A DNA stretch of 64,000 nucleotides. It comes from Costus lasius (lineage: Eukaryota; Streptophyta; Magnoliopsida; Zingiberales; Costaceae). The stretch lies in assembly GCA_027563935.2 (NCBI GenBank), contig JANVAS020000222.1:5146001-5210000 (forward strand), in the 5' to 3' direction. Below, one piece after another: positions 9,820-20,202 of the stretch (position 1 is its first letter; every line of letters begins with the position of its first letter). Below the pieces are notes generated by a model, which worked only from the letters and a program-made list of their open reading frames with translations, was not told where the DNA came from and made no database searches. Made by a program: the position numbers and the translations under genes.

Positions 9820-12800
9820 CTAATGGTTGAGAAATCTCAAACCCATATTATTACAGTGCTTCTCATGCTTCTGCTGCGCCAGAGGCTTGGTAAGCGGGTC
9901 TGCCAGATTGTCATCTGTATGAACCTTGCATACTTTGATCTCGCCACGATCTATGATCTCCCTGATCAAATGAAACCGTCTCTGTATGTGCTTGGACTTC
10001 TGGTGCGACCGCGGTTCCTTTGCTTGTGCGATTGCTCCAGTGTTATCACAGAAGATAACCAAAGGATCGACACTCGAAGGAACAACACCAAGTTCTCTCA
10101 CGAACTTACGAATCCAGACTGCCTCCTTGGATGCTTCCGAGGCTGCAACATACTCGGCTTCTGTTGTGGAATCAGCAACAGTTGACTGTTTGAAACTTTT
10201 CCACACCACTGCTCCTCCATTCAAGCTAAAAACATAGCCTGATTGGGATCGGAAATCATCCTGGTCAGACTGGAACGAAGCGTCAGTATATCCTTCAATA
10301 CTGAGTTCTTCCTGACCACCATATATCAAGAACATATCTTTGGTCCTCCGCAGATATTTTAAGATGTTCTTGACTGCAATCCAGTGCGCCATACCTGGAT
10401 TACTCTGGTAACGACTGGTTACGCTTAACCCGTAAGCGACGTCTGGGCGAGTACACAACATCGCATACATAATGGAACCAATAGCCGAAGCATAAGGCGT
10501 ATTGTCCATTTCATCTTTCTCAGTCTGTGTTTGTGGACACTGACTCTTCGAAAGATTCAGACCATGTCTGACTGGAAGATATCCACGTTTAGAATTCTCT
10601 AAATGAAATCTCTCCAGGACCTTATCGATGTAAGTACTCTGGCACAGCCCGAGAAGCCTCTTAGATCTATCCCTGTAGATCTTCACACCTAACACATAGG
10701 CTGCTTCTCCTAAATCTTTCATCTGGAAACACTTCCTCAGCCATGCTTTAACAGCATGCATTTCAGGAATGTCATTTCCAATGATCAAGATGTCATCGAC
10801 GTAGAGGACTAGGAAAGTAATCACGCTCCCACTAAACCTCTTATATACACACGGGTCATCCTCGTTCTTGATGAAACCAAATTCAGTGACTGATTCATCA
10901 AAACGAATATTCCAGCTTCTCGATGCTTGTTTAAGTCCATAAATGGACTTCTTTAACTTGCATATCTTATGACGATCTGATGGATTAGTGAAACCCTCTG
11001 GTTGTGTCATGTACACATCCTCATACAGATTTCCATTAAGGAAAGCTGTTTTCACATCCATCTGCCAAATCTCATAATCATAATATGCAGCTATCGCGAA
11101 AAGAATCCGAATAGACTTAAACATGGCTACAGGTGAGAAAGTTTCATCATAATCTATCCCGTAGATTTGTTTGAAACCTTTCGCAACTAGCCTGCCTTTA
11201 TAGGTAACCACGTTACCATCCATGTCAATCTTCTTCTTGAAGATCCATTTACAGCCTATAGGGATAACTCCCGAAGGCGGATCAACCAAATCCCAGACTT
11301 GGTTATCTGACATGGAGTCCATCTCGGCGCGCATAGCCTCAAGCCATCTTGCTGACTCCGGTCCACTGACCGCATCCGCATAAGTGAGGGGTTCATCATT
11401 ATCAATGATGTAGACTCCGTCATAGCGCTCAGGCTGTCGACGGATCCTACCCGATCTTCGCGGTTCCCGTGATATCTGAGCCTCAGGTTGTTCAATAACC
11501 TGTTCTACCGGCTCAGGCTCATCCAACTGTGCTTGGTCACTTTGTCCTTCTTCTGGATTCTCATCCAGCTTTATTTCTCTCCCACTGGCCTCTTGCAGAA
11601 GAAACTCCTTCTCAAGAAATATGGCCGTCCGAGCAACAAAAACCTTGTTCTCCTTGGGATCGTAGAAATAATAACCCTTAGTTTCCTTAGGGTAACCGAC
11701 AAAGATACATTTGTCAGATCTGCTCTCTAGTTTCCCAGAGGCGAGCTTTTTGACATAAGCCTCGCAGCCCCAGATCCTGATAAATGTCAAGCTCGGCTGT
11801 TTCCCATACCATAACTCATATGGCGTCTTTGAAACTGCCTTGGATGGCACTCGGTTTAGTACCTTTGCAGCTGTTTCCAGCGCAAAACCCCAAAAGGAGT
11901 ATGGAAGAGTAGCCTGACTCATCATAGAACGAACCATATCAAGTAGCGTTCTATTTCTCCTCTCGGACACACCATTCCATTGCGGTGTTCCTGGCGGAGT
12001 GAGCTGTGAGATGATCCCACACTCCTTCAGATAGTCAGTAAACGTATGACTTAGGTATTCACCACCTCGATCTGAGCGAAGTGCCTTGATATTTCGGCCT
12101 AGCTGATTCTGTACTTCATTCTTGAACTCTTTGAACTTGTCAAAAGATTCACTCTTATGTCTCATCAGATAGACATACCCGTATCTACTGAAATCATCAG
12201 TAAAGGTAATGAAGTACTGATAGCCACCTCTGGCATGTTTACCAAATGGCCCACACACATCACTGTGTATAAGGTCAAGTAAACCTGAAGCCCTTTGACC
12301 TTTGTGAGGAAAAGGTGACTTCGTCATTTTACCCATCAAACAAGCTTTGCATGTATCAATCTCCTTATAGGAGAATGATCCCAGCAGTCCATGATCATGC
12401 AACCGCTTAATGCGTTTCTCGTTAATATGGCCTAAACGACTATGCCATAGCAAGGTGCTGTGATCAGCATACTTGGCTTTCTTAATATCAATTTGCTGTA
12501 TCGAACATTCCATGTCCAACATGTATAACCCATTGTTAATTGAACCAGTTGCATAAACAATATTATCAAAAGACAAAATACACTTTGAAATATTGCATTC
12601 AAAGGAAAATCCCTTCCTGACAAGAGCAGGAATGGAGATAATATTTTTAGTTATACTGGGAACAAAGTAACAATTGTCTAGTTCCAATACAAGTCCAGAT
12701 GGTAAAGAAATGAAATAGTCTCCTACAGCAACAGCAGCAACCCGTGCCCCGTTTCCAACTCGTAGGTCCACCTCATGCTGTCCCACCTGCCTTCTTCTCT

Positions 12801-13701
12801 TGAGTTCCTGTACATTTGAACAAATGTGAACTCCACATGCAGTGTCCAACACCCATGATATAGAAGAAGAAAACATGACCTCAGTCACGAATATACCTGA
12901 GCCAGAAGCAAAGCTTCCCCTCTTATCTCCTTGGAGCGCTTTACAGTCCTTTTTCCAGTGACCCAGCTGGCCACAGTGGAAACACCTGTATTCCTTGGAC
13001 CGCTTCACCTTCTGCTTCAGAGCCTTGCTGTAATTCTTGACCGGGGCCTTGCCCTTCTTCCCCTTCTTCTTGTTCCTTGAAGGAACCATCAAGACAGAGG
13101 TCGAAGGCTTACCCTTCAGAGTCTCCTCAGTGGTCAAGAGCATATTCAGCAGCTCTGCCGGAGTACAATCGATTTTGTTCATATTAAAATTAATAATGAA
13201 CGCGTCGAATGATGGCGGGAGAGACTGCAGAATAATGTCCACAGCAAGCTCCTGGTTAATGGTATGCCCCAGTTTCTCTAGAGCCTCCTTGTGCCCAATC
13301 ATCTTGAGCACGTGAGCTCCCACTGGGCTCCCTTCAGCCAGTTTGCTCTGAAAGAAGAGCTTAGTCAAATTATAGCGTTCAGTCCTCGCCTGTGCAGCAT
13401 ACAGCATCTTGAGGTTTGCTATAATCTGTATAGCTGACATATCCTCATGCTGACGCTGCAGCGGTGGCGTCATAGACGCTAGCATCAGGCAAGCGACATC
13501 AATGCTATCATTGACGTGCTTTTCATAGGCTTCCCGAACCGCCCTTGCGGCGTTCGGAGCGGGCTGCGGCGGTATCGCCGTCTCGAGGACATACAGTTTC
13601 CTCTCTGCCTTAAGAACGATCTTAAGGTGTCCAAACCAGTCAGAGAAGTTTGGCCCAGCAAACTTCTCCCTTTCCAGTAGGGATCGCACATTGAAGTTCA
13701 T
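9820..13701 (-). CDS. gag-pol: E3 Gag-Pol polyprotein (Ty1/copia), intact, 1293 aa
   Basis: The polyprotein would build the virus-like particle, process itself, reverse-transcribe the element RNA and integrate the cDNA. Gag (about 1-270) has a lysine-rich stretch (about 210-237) before the zinc knuckle CFHCGQLGHWKKDC (240-253). The protease shows LDTACG (D286). Integrase has H420/H425/C451/C454 and the triad D481, D544, E580. RT has QMDVKTAFLNG (D882) and YVDD (967-970). RNase H has GYTDAS (D1140), TTEAEY and FCDNTG (D1219). The frame ends 20 bases before the PPT end. An oddity is Y893 in NGNLYEDVYM, where relatives have D, E or T. All catalytic residues I could place are present. No stop or frameshift was found. 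Confidence 0.95.
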   Translation of the reverse strand: MNFNVRSLLEREKFAGPNFSDWFGHLKIVLKAERKLYVLETAIPPQPAPNAARAVREAYEKHVNDSIDVACLMLASMTPPLQRQHEDMSAIQIIANLKMLYAAQARTERYNLTKLFFQSKLAEGSPVGAHVLKMIGHKEALEKLGHTINQELAVDIILQSLPPSFDAFIINFNMNKIDCTPAELLNMLLTTEETLKGKPSTSVLMVPSRNKKKGKKGKAPVKNYSKALKQKVKRSKEYRCFHCGQLGHWKKDCKALQGDKRGSFASGSGIFVTEVMFSSSISWVLDTACGVHICSNVQELKRRRQVGQHEVDLRVGNGARVAAVAVGDYFISLPSGLVLELDNCYFVPSITKNIISIPALVRKGFSFECNISKCILSFDNIVYATGSINNGLYMLDMECSIQQIDIKKAKYADHSTLLWHSRLGHINEKRIKRLHDHGLLGSFSYKEIDTCKACLMGKMTKSPFPHKGQRASGLLDLIHSDVCGPFGKHARGGYQYFITFTDDFSRYGYVYLMRHKSESFDKFKEFKNEVQNQLGRNIKALRSDRGGEYLSHTFTDYLKECGIISQLTPPGTPQWNGVSERRNRTLLDMVRSMMSQATLPYSFWGFALETAAKVLNRVPSKAVSKTPYELWYGKQPSLTFIRIWGCEAYVKKLASGKLESRSDKCIFVGYPKETKGYYFYDPKENKVFVARTAIFLEKEFLLQEASGREIKLDENPEEGQSDQAQLDEPEPVEQVIEQPEAQISREPRRSGRIRRQPERYDGVYIIDNDEPLTYADAVSGPESARWLEAMRAEMDSMSDNQVWDLVDPPSGVIPIGCKWIFKKKIDMDGNVVTYKGRLVAKGFKQIYGIDYDETFSPVAMFKSIRILFAIAAYYDYEIWQMDVKTAFLNGNLYEDVYMTQPEGFTNPSDRHKICKLKKSIYGLKQASRSWNIRFDESVTEFGFIKNEDDPCVYKRFSGSVITFLVLYVDDILIIGNDIPEMHAVKAWLRKCFQMKDLGEAAYVLGVKIYRDRSKRLLGLCQSTYIDKVLERFHLENSKRGYLPVRHGLNLSKSQCPQTQTEKDEMDNTPYASAIGSIMYAMLCTRPDVAYGLSVTSRYQSNPGMAHWIAVKNILKYLRRTKDMFLIYGGQEELSIEGYTDASFQSDQDDFRSQSGYVFSLNGGAVVWKSFKQSTVADSTTEAEYVAASEASKEAVWIRKFVRELGVVPSSVDPLVIFCDNTGAIAQAKEPRSHQKSKHIQRRFHLIREIIDRGEIKVCKVHTDDNLADPLTKPLAQQKHEKHCNNMGLRFLNH

Positions 13702-15513
13702 GGTGTTCGTTGCTGCAGGTATCTACAACAATGCAAGAACAGCAAGGTCAGTATCAATGTATAAGAATCGATCAGGACTTAAGAAAGATTCCTTTTTTCT
13801 CACTATTTTATCAGGCGTGAAAAATCCAGCAAAACAGCCCGAAAGAGTAATACTCTTTTAGTGAGATGGGATCCAGGTTTCATACTTGGTCTCCGCGTCC
13901 CGCTCAGGCGAGATAAGATGCACAGAGAGTACAAGCACTAGTTTCTGGTAGGCATCCCAGCCAATCGCCAACCCGTGCGATTCCCCTTCATCTGGGCAAT
14001 CCAGCAGACTGTGCCAACTGAGTTGGTACAACACAGTCTCTGATCCCACAGATGGCTGCCTCCATGTGCTACCATATGCTCCACATATGTAGCCAACACG
14101 GTCAAGCTGACCCGACCTACTCCCTGGACCACCATGTGCTATGCTGAGCAACGAGAAGGGATAAATCCCTACTCTGTAACACACAGGTGTAATCCCACAC
14201 CCTCTGAAGATAGATGGACGTGCCCACTGAGTGGGTACAACACGGCTCCAACGATAATCAGAACAGTGAGGTTTCGCGTCAGAAGGCTTACGAGCTTGAT
14301 ATTTCAGCGTTGGATTTTAACGGTCTATTATCTTCTTGCCTATCATGCAATTCCTATGGTGATAGCAGAAGATAATTTAATCATGCAATTCTAATATTAA
14401 GCAATAAAAGAAAGCATGAATCTTATGTGGTAAAAGCCCATAGCCCTAGAAGACCTTAACCTAACTTAAGTCTTCATTTGCTCTTCATGGGTCTTTAGCT
14501 GCCCATCTGGCCCAAACCAGGGCCTAAGCGCCATCTGCAGCTCTGGTGCGCCTACCAGGGAATATGCGCCTGGTCCCAGAGTCGAACCCTGGACCTCCCA
14601 CCTGGTCAAGCCTCTGCTGCAAGCGCCTTTGCCAAGTGTGCTCTGTGCTCTTGTCTAATTAAATTACAAATTTAACTATCTAGACAAGAGTGACACGCAG
14701 GTCACTTACATTTATAAATTAAAACACAGTGATACGCAGATCACAATAATTAATTTACAATTTTTAATACAGGCACGCAGGCCCCAGCACAGCACACATT
14801 AATAACGGGCAGCCCACATAAGACTAAATAAACAAACATATGCATCAATCAAGAACCATGTGATCCATAAAAATTAAAATTTTCGAAAACCCCTTGGGAT
14901 CAATTTTAATTTTTCCTTATTTGCTCTACAACCTTACAATGGTCCATTACTAGGGATCCACTCATCCAACCTAGTCAGATCCACTGCCCTTGCATGCACC
15001 AAGTCCTAACTGACTTGAGTCGACCATAAGGTCAACCATGCATGCGCCAAGGCTGAACAACCACACTGAGGTCTGGCAAACGGGCGTGACCCCGGGCCTA
15101 ACTCAGGTGTGTTCACAAGTTGTCTCAATCAGACATCGCTACACGCCTTTGATGCAGTCGACCTATAGCCACCTTTAGCATGCGCCAAGGTGCTATCTGG
15201 TCAACCCATCTAGGCTGTCAGATGGTCTGATCAGACTGTTTGGATCCGACCTAGGGGATGACTTCAACCCTAATAACCCATCTAAGGGTTTAATGTAGGC
15301 GCATTAGATCTAGGTGAATCGCGCATGTGATCAAGGTTTTAAGAAAACTTACAAGAACATGCGCAAACAACAACATGCGCAAAAGAGAAAATAACTTTCG
15401 CCATCTTACAACTATCAGCATAAGACATCGCATGTAACCTATAGATCTATCAACTTGCGCATACATGGATCATATGACATATCATGGCAATCATAAACAA
15501 GCATGAAACAACG
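13702..15513 (-). other. E3 untranslated leader (about 1.8 kb)
   Basis: This is the non-coding leader between the PBS and gag. The paired hairpins lie at 14014-14026 (CCAAC/GTTGG stem) and 14223-14235 (CCCAC/GTGGG stem), both flanked by TACAACAC on the plus strand. Collinear with the E2 leader. The short open frames here are not conserved as proteins. Confidence 0.8.
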
Positions 15514-15524
15514 CTTTGATACCA
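15514..15524 (-). other. E3 primer-binding site, one mismatch
   Basis: In element sense this reads TGGTATCAAAG, while the other copies have TGGTATCAGAG. It is two bases from the 5' LTR. The mismatch to initiator tRNA-Met is at the ninth base; the first eight pair perfectly. Confidence 0.85.
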
Positions 15525-15526
15525 AT

Positions 15527-17173
15527 TGAAAGAACCCCTTTCTAGAGGGGGGGCGAAACCCAGCATGGCGCATTATAAACATTTAGGCAGCGGATTAGGG
15601 TTTCATGGATCGGCTTCATGTGATATGATCAACCATAAAAATTCGATTGCATAGAAGAGATAAAACTCATACCATAGCCATTTCAAGATGGCGTCTAGGA
15701 AGCAAAGATCAAAGCAGATCTTCTCCAGAGGTGACGCACACAGTTGATGTCGCCTACTCCTCTTTGCGATTCTTGTGCTAGCAAGATCCAAAGAAGTCTT
15801 TGATCGAAATGGAAAGGGAAGGAGATCTTTTCTCTTTGCCGAATTCTCCTCAAGCTCCAAGGCGCCGTCACCCAAAAGAACGAGAGGAATATGCATTCAA
15901 GAGGCGAGAATAGAGAACCCTCTCTCTTCGAACGTGAGAGTCATGGTTGCTAAAAATAGCACCACTCACCGCTCAACATGTTCACGCTAAGTGAACTTGT
16001 CGCCTAGTCTTGAACCATTTTGGTTCAATTTAATTTTGGTTCAATAACCAAATAAACCAATCGACATGGCCTAGATCACATTAAAACCCTAAGGTTCCAG
16101 ATCTAACCGTTGATCTCTTTGATGCTCCTGATCTGACCGATCTAGCATCCATTCTCTCGATCGAAGCTTACCGATCTCAAGCCCTAATCAATCAAACATG
16201 ATCAGACTAGATCTCACTTACAATCAGAGATTAAATCCCTTTAAACTGAACCTGAACAATTCAGTCCACACGATCTGACTTAAGTAAGCCATATCATCAA
16301 TTGTGCGACCCTGAGGGTTTCCTTAAAACGTCGGTAACGATAATTCACATTATCACGATCAGTGAGGGGTATCTAGCAACACATCACTGTCTCCCGATAT
16401 CAAGGAAAGAGTCTTCCAAGACTACACCCAAAAACAGCACAAGTGTGAATCAATTCACAAGGCATGCATATTTCCTTTACCACTGGATGTTCTTATTGGA
16501 CAAGCCTGTCAAGCTCGTAACTCCAATATGATGAGCATGATTAGAACAGATGAACACTGTCACCTGGGTATGGCCATACACTTTCTTAATCATCTCATCC
16601 AGGGGGCCCCTTTAGAACATCACACTCCTTCAACAAGGAGACGGCAATCCTATGTCTATCACTAGTGCTCTAACCTGACTCAAGCTCACCATCCAAGATA
16701 GTCTATAATCATTATGTTTCAAATGATATTGAACCATCTCAAAACAATGACAATCATCATTTAGAAAACACAAGTGATCTCAAGTCAGAGGAAATGTGCC
16801 ACTTGTCTTAATCAAGGAACATTCACATTGTGACAAACAATTGAACATCCTAGTAGGGTCTGTCCAGTACATCCAATGTACCCATGAGTCTACATCTTAT
16901 TCCATGCTCGAAGCATCCTATAAGATTAGAACACATATTAGTCTTAACCATATCAAGGCTGTCTCATGTTCACCAAGATACATCGACTAAGGACATAATA
17001 GCATGTCAGCCCAGCTGAACAGCTTTGAGACATTATTCAGAAGAACATATATTGCAGCAGACAATGTAAACAACCGAATAATAACCATGCCTTTATAAAC
17101 ATAACAGTTTATTACATGATACAGATACATTCCCACAGGCCTCAAACATTAGCCTTAAGGGCATACCCCAACA
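15527..17173 (-). repeat. E3 5' LTR (1647 bp)
   Basis: It is the same length as the 3' LTR with one visible substitution (T16587). It would supply the promoter for E3 transcription toward lower coordinates. Confidence 0.96.
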
Positions 17174-17178
17174 ATTCG

Positions 17179-18752
17179 ATCCATACCATTGCCATTTCTA
17201 CATGGCGGCTTGGAAGCAAAGATCAAACGAGATCTTCTCTTTGTCGTCACACACAAGATGATGTCGCTATCTCTCTTGGTGCTCCTTGTGCTAGCAAGGT
17301 TCCAAGAGGTCCTTTGACGAGTGAAGGGAAAATGAGATGTCAATCTTTCTTGGCCGAATCCTCCTCAAGCGTCAAGCGTCGAGCGTCGCCACACTCACAC
17401 AAAAATCTCGAGAGGAATATGGGCGAGAGGAAAAATCAGTTGAAGTGGCGAAAATAGAGAATACTCTATTCGGACGAGAGCACCCACCAAGTGGAGATCA
17501 TGGTTACTAAAAATAGTAACCACTCCTCACCCCAACGTTCACGCCAAGTGAACTTGTCGCCAACTCCTCTCCCCTTGAACCATGCGCTCATCAAGTGAGC
17601 CGGTTCACTTTGGTTCGGTTTAAGAACCAATCAAGCCAATGATCTAGTCTAGATCTTAAATAAACCCTAAGGTTCCCGATCTAACCGTCGATCTCCTCGA
17701 TGCCCCTGATCTGACCGATCTGGCATCTATTCTCTCGATCGAAGCTTACCGATCTTAAGCCCTAATCAATCAAACATGATCAGACCAGATCTCACTTACA
17801 ATCAGAGACTAATTCCCTTTAAACTGAACCCAAACAATTCAGTCCACACGATCTGACTTAAGTAAGCCATATCATCAAATTGTGCGACCCTAAGGGTTTC
17901 CTTTAAATGTCGGTAACGATAATTCTCATTATCACGATCAGTGAGGGGTATCTAGCAACACATCACTATCTCCCGATATAAAGAAATGAGTCTTCCAAGA
18001 CTACACCCAAAAACAGCACAAGTGTGAATCAAATCACAAAGCATACATATTTCCTTTGCCACTGGATGTTCTTATTGGACAAGCCTGTCAAGCTCGTAAC
18101 TCCAATATGATGAGCATGATTAGAACAGATGAACACTGTCACCTGGGTATGGCCATACACTTTCTCAATCATCTCATCCAGGGGGCCCCTTTAGAACATC
18201 ACACTCCTTAAACAAGGAGACGGCAATCCTATGTCTATCACTAGTGCTCTAACCTGACTCAAGCTCACCATCCAAGATAGTCTATAATCATTATGTTTCA
18301 AATGATATTGAACCATCTCAAAACAATGACAATCATCATTCAGAAAACACAAGTGATCTCAAGTCAGAGGAAATGTGCCACTTGTCTTAATCAAGGAATA
18401 TTCACATTGTGACAAACAATTGAACATCCTAGTAGGGTCTGTCCAGTACATCCAATGTACCCATGAGTCTACATCTTATTCCATGCTCGAAGCATCCTAT
18501 AAGATTAGAACACATATTAGTCTCAATCATATCAAGGCTGTCTCATGTTCACCAAGATATATCGACTAAGGACATAATAGCATGTCAGCCGAGTTGAACA
18601 GCTTTGAGACATTATTCAGAAGAACATATATTGCAGCAGACAATGTAGCTAACTGAATAACAACCATGCCTTTATAAACATAACAGTTTATTACATGATA
18701 CAAATACATTCCCATAGGCCTCAAACATTAGCCTTAAGGGCATACCCCAACA
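17179..18752 (-). repeat. E2 5' LTR, part 2
   Basis: This continues the LTR interrupted at 8152. With 8013-8152 it totals 1714 bp, equal to the E2 3' LTR. The mismatches noted are 17201, 17240 and 18594. The right TSD of E2, CAAGA, follows at 18753-18757. Confidence 0.95.
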
Positions 18753-18757
18753 CAAGA

Positions 18758-20182
18758 AGTCTTGAACGTATGGAAGGGATGGAGATGATTTTCCTTTCTT
18801 GGCCGAATCCTCCTCAAAGCTCCAAGCGTCGCCACACACAAAAGTGTCGAGAGCGAGAGAGGTCACGATAGTGAGCCGAGCGAGAATAGGATATCCCCTA
18901 TTCGAACATGAGATATCTCCAAGTGGAGATCATGGTTTCTAAAAATAGAAACCACAACTCGCTCACACGTTCACCCAAGTGAACGAATCAGCACGCCATC
19001 TCCCTTTGAACCATGCGCTCATATAATGAGCCGGTTCAATTTGGTTCGGTTCAAGAACCAACCAAGCCAAGCGATCCAGTCTAGATCTTAATTAAACCCT
19101 AAGGCTCCAGATCTAACCGTTCATCTCTTGATGCTCCTGATCTCACCGATCTAGCATCTATTCTCTCAATCGAAGCTTACCGATCTTAAGCCCTAATCAA
19201 TCAAACATGATCAGACCAGATCTCACTTACAATCAGAGATTAAATCCCTTTAAACTGAACCAAAACAATTCAGTCCACACGATTTGACTTAAGTAAGCCA
19301 TATCATCAAATTGTGCGACCCTAAGGGTTTCCTTTAAATGTCGGTAACGATAACTCACGTTATCACGATCAGTGAGGGGTATCTAGCAACACATCACTGT
19401 CTCCCGATATAAAGGAAAGAGTCTTCCAAGACTACACCCAAACCACAGCACAAGTGTGAATCCAACTCACAAGGCATGCATATTTCCTTTGCCACTGGAT
19501 GTTCTTATTGGATAAGCATGTCAAGCCTGTAACTCCAATACGATGAGCATGATTAGATCAGATGAACACAGTCATCTGGGTATGGCCATACACTTTCTCA
19601 ATCATCTCATCAAGGGGGGCCCTTCAGAACATCACACTCCTTAAACAAGGAGACGGCAATCCTTTATCTATCACTAGTGCCCTAACCTGACTCAAGCTCA
19701 CCATCCAAGATAGTCTATAATCATTATGTTTCAAATGATATTGAACTACCTCAAAACAATGACAATCATCATTTAGAAACACAAGTAATCTCAAGTCAAA
19801 GGAAATGTGCCACTTGATACAATCAAGGAATATTCACATTGTGACAAGCAATTGAATATCCTAGTAGGGTCTGTCCAGTACATCCAATGTACCCATGAGT
19901 CTATATCTTATTCCATGCTCGAAGCATCCTATAAGATTAGAACACATATTAGTCTTAACCATATCAAGGCTGTCTCATGTTCACCAAGATACATCGACTA
20001 AGGACATATAGCATGTCAGCCCAGCTGAACAGCATTGAGACATTATTCAGAAGTACACTTATTACAGCAGACAAGGTAACAAACTGAATAACAACCATGC
20101 CTTTATAAACACAATAGTTTATTACATGATACTGATACAATCCTTAGGCCTTAAACATTAGCCTTAAGGGCATACCCCAACA
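18758..20182 (-). repeat. E1 3' LTR, part 2
   Basis: This resumes the E1 LTR after the second CAAGA. It runs 1425 bp to CCCCAACA at 20182, next to the E1 PPT. Together with 287-568 it gives 1707 bp, matching the 5' LTR. Confidence 0.95.
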
Positions 20183-20199
20183 ATCTCCCACTTGCACTT
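20183..20199 (-). other. E1 polypurine tract
   Basis: The AAGTGGGAGAT tract adjoins the 3' LTR start, as in E2 and E3. Confidence 0.85.
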
Positions 20200-20202
20200 A
20201 AT

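Larger units (their letters stand above)
8153..17173 (-). mobile_element. E3: complete, very young Ty1/copia element
   Basis: This 9021-bp element is flanked by a perfect 5-bp TSD, ATTCG (8148-8152 and 17174-17178). Both LTRs are 1647 bp, and the single mismatch I could find is C9213 versus T16587. It contains a PBS, leader, uninterrupted 1293-codon gag-pol and PPT. It is the innermost level of the nest and therefore the latest insertion in the E0-E3 series. It is the only element here with every cis and trans component uninterrupted. Confidence 0.97.
569..18752 (-). mobile_element. E2: family-A Ty1/copia element with intact gag-pol, nested in E1
   Basis: E2 is bounded by TGTTGG at 569 and CCAACA at 18752, with TSD CAAGA (564-568 and 18753-18757). 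The 3' LTR is 1714 bp. The 5' LTR is split by E3 into 140 + 1574 bp, also 1714 bp. I saw three LTR mismatches (731/17201, 770/17240, 2124/18594). The PBS, PPT and a 1293-codon open gag-pol are all present. The element had everything it needed until E3 inserted into its 5' LTR. Confidence 0.95.
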
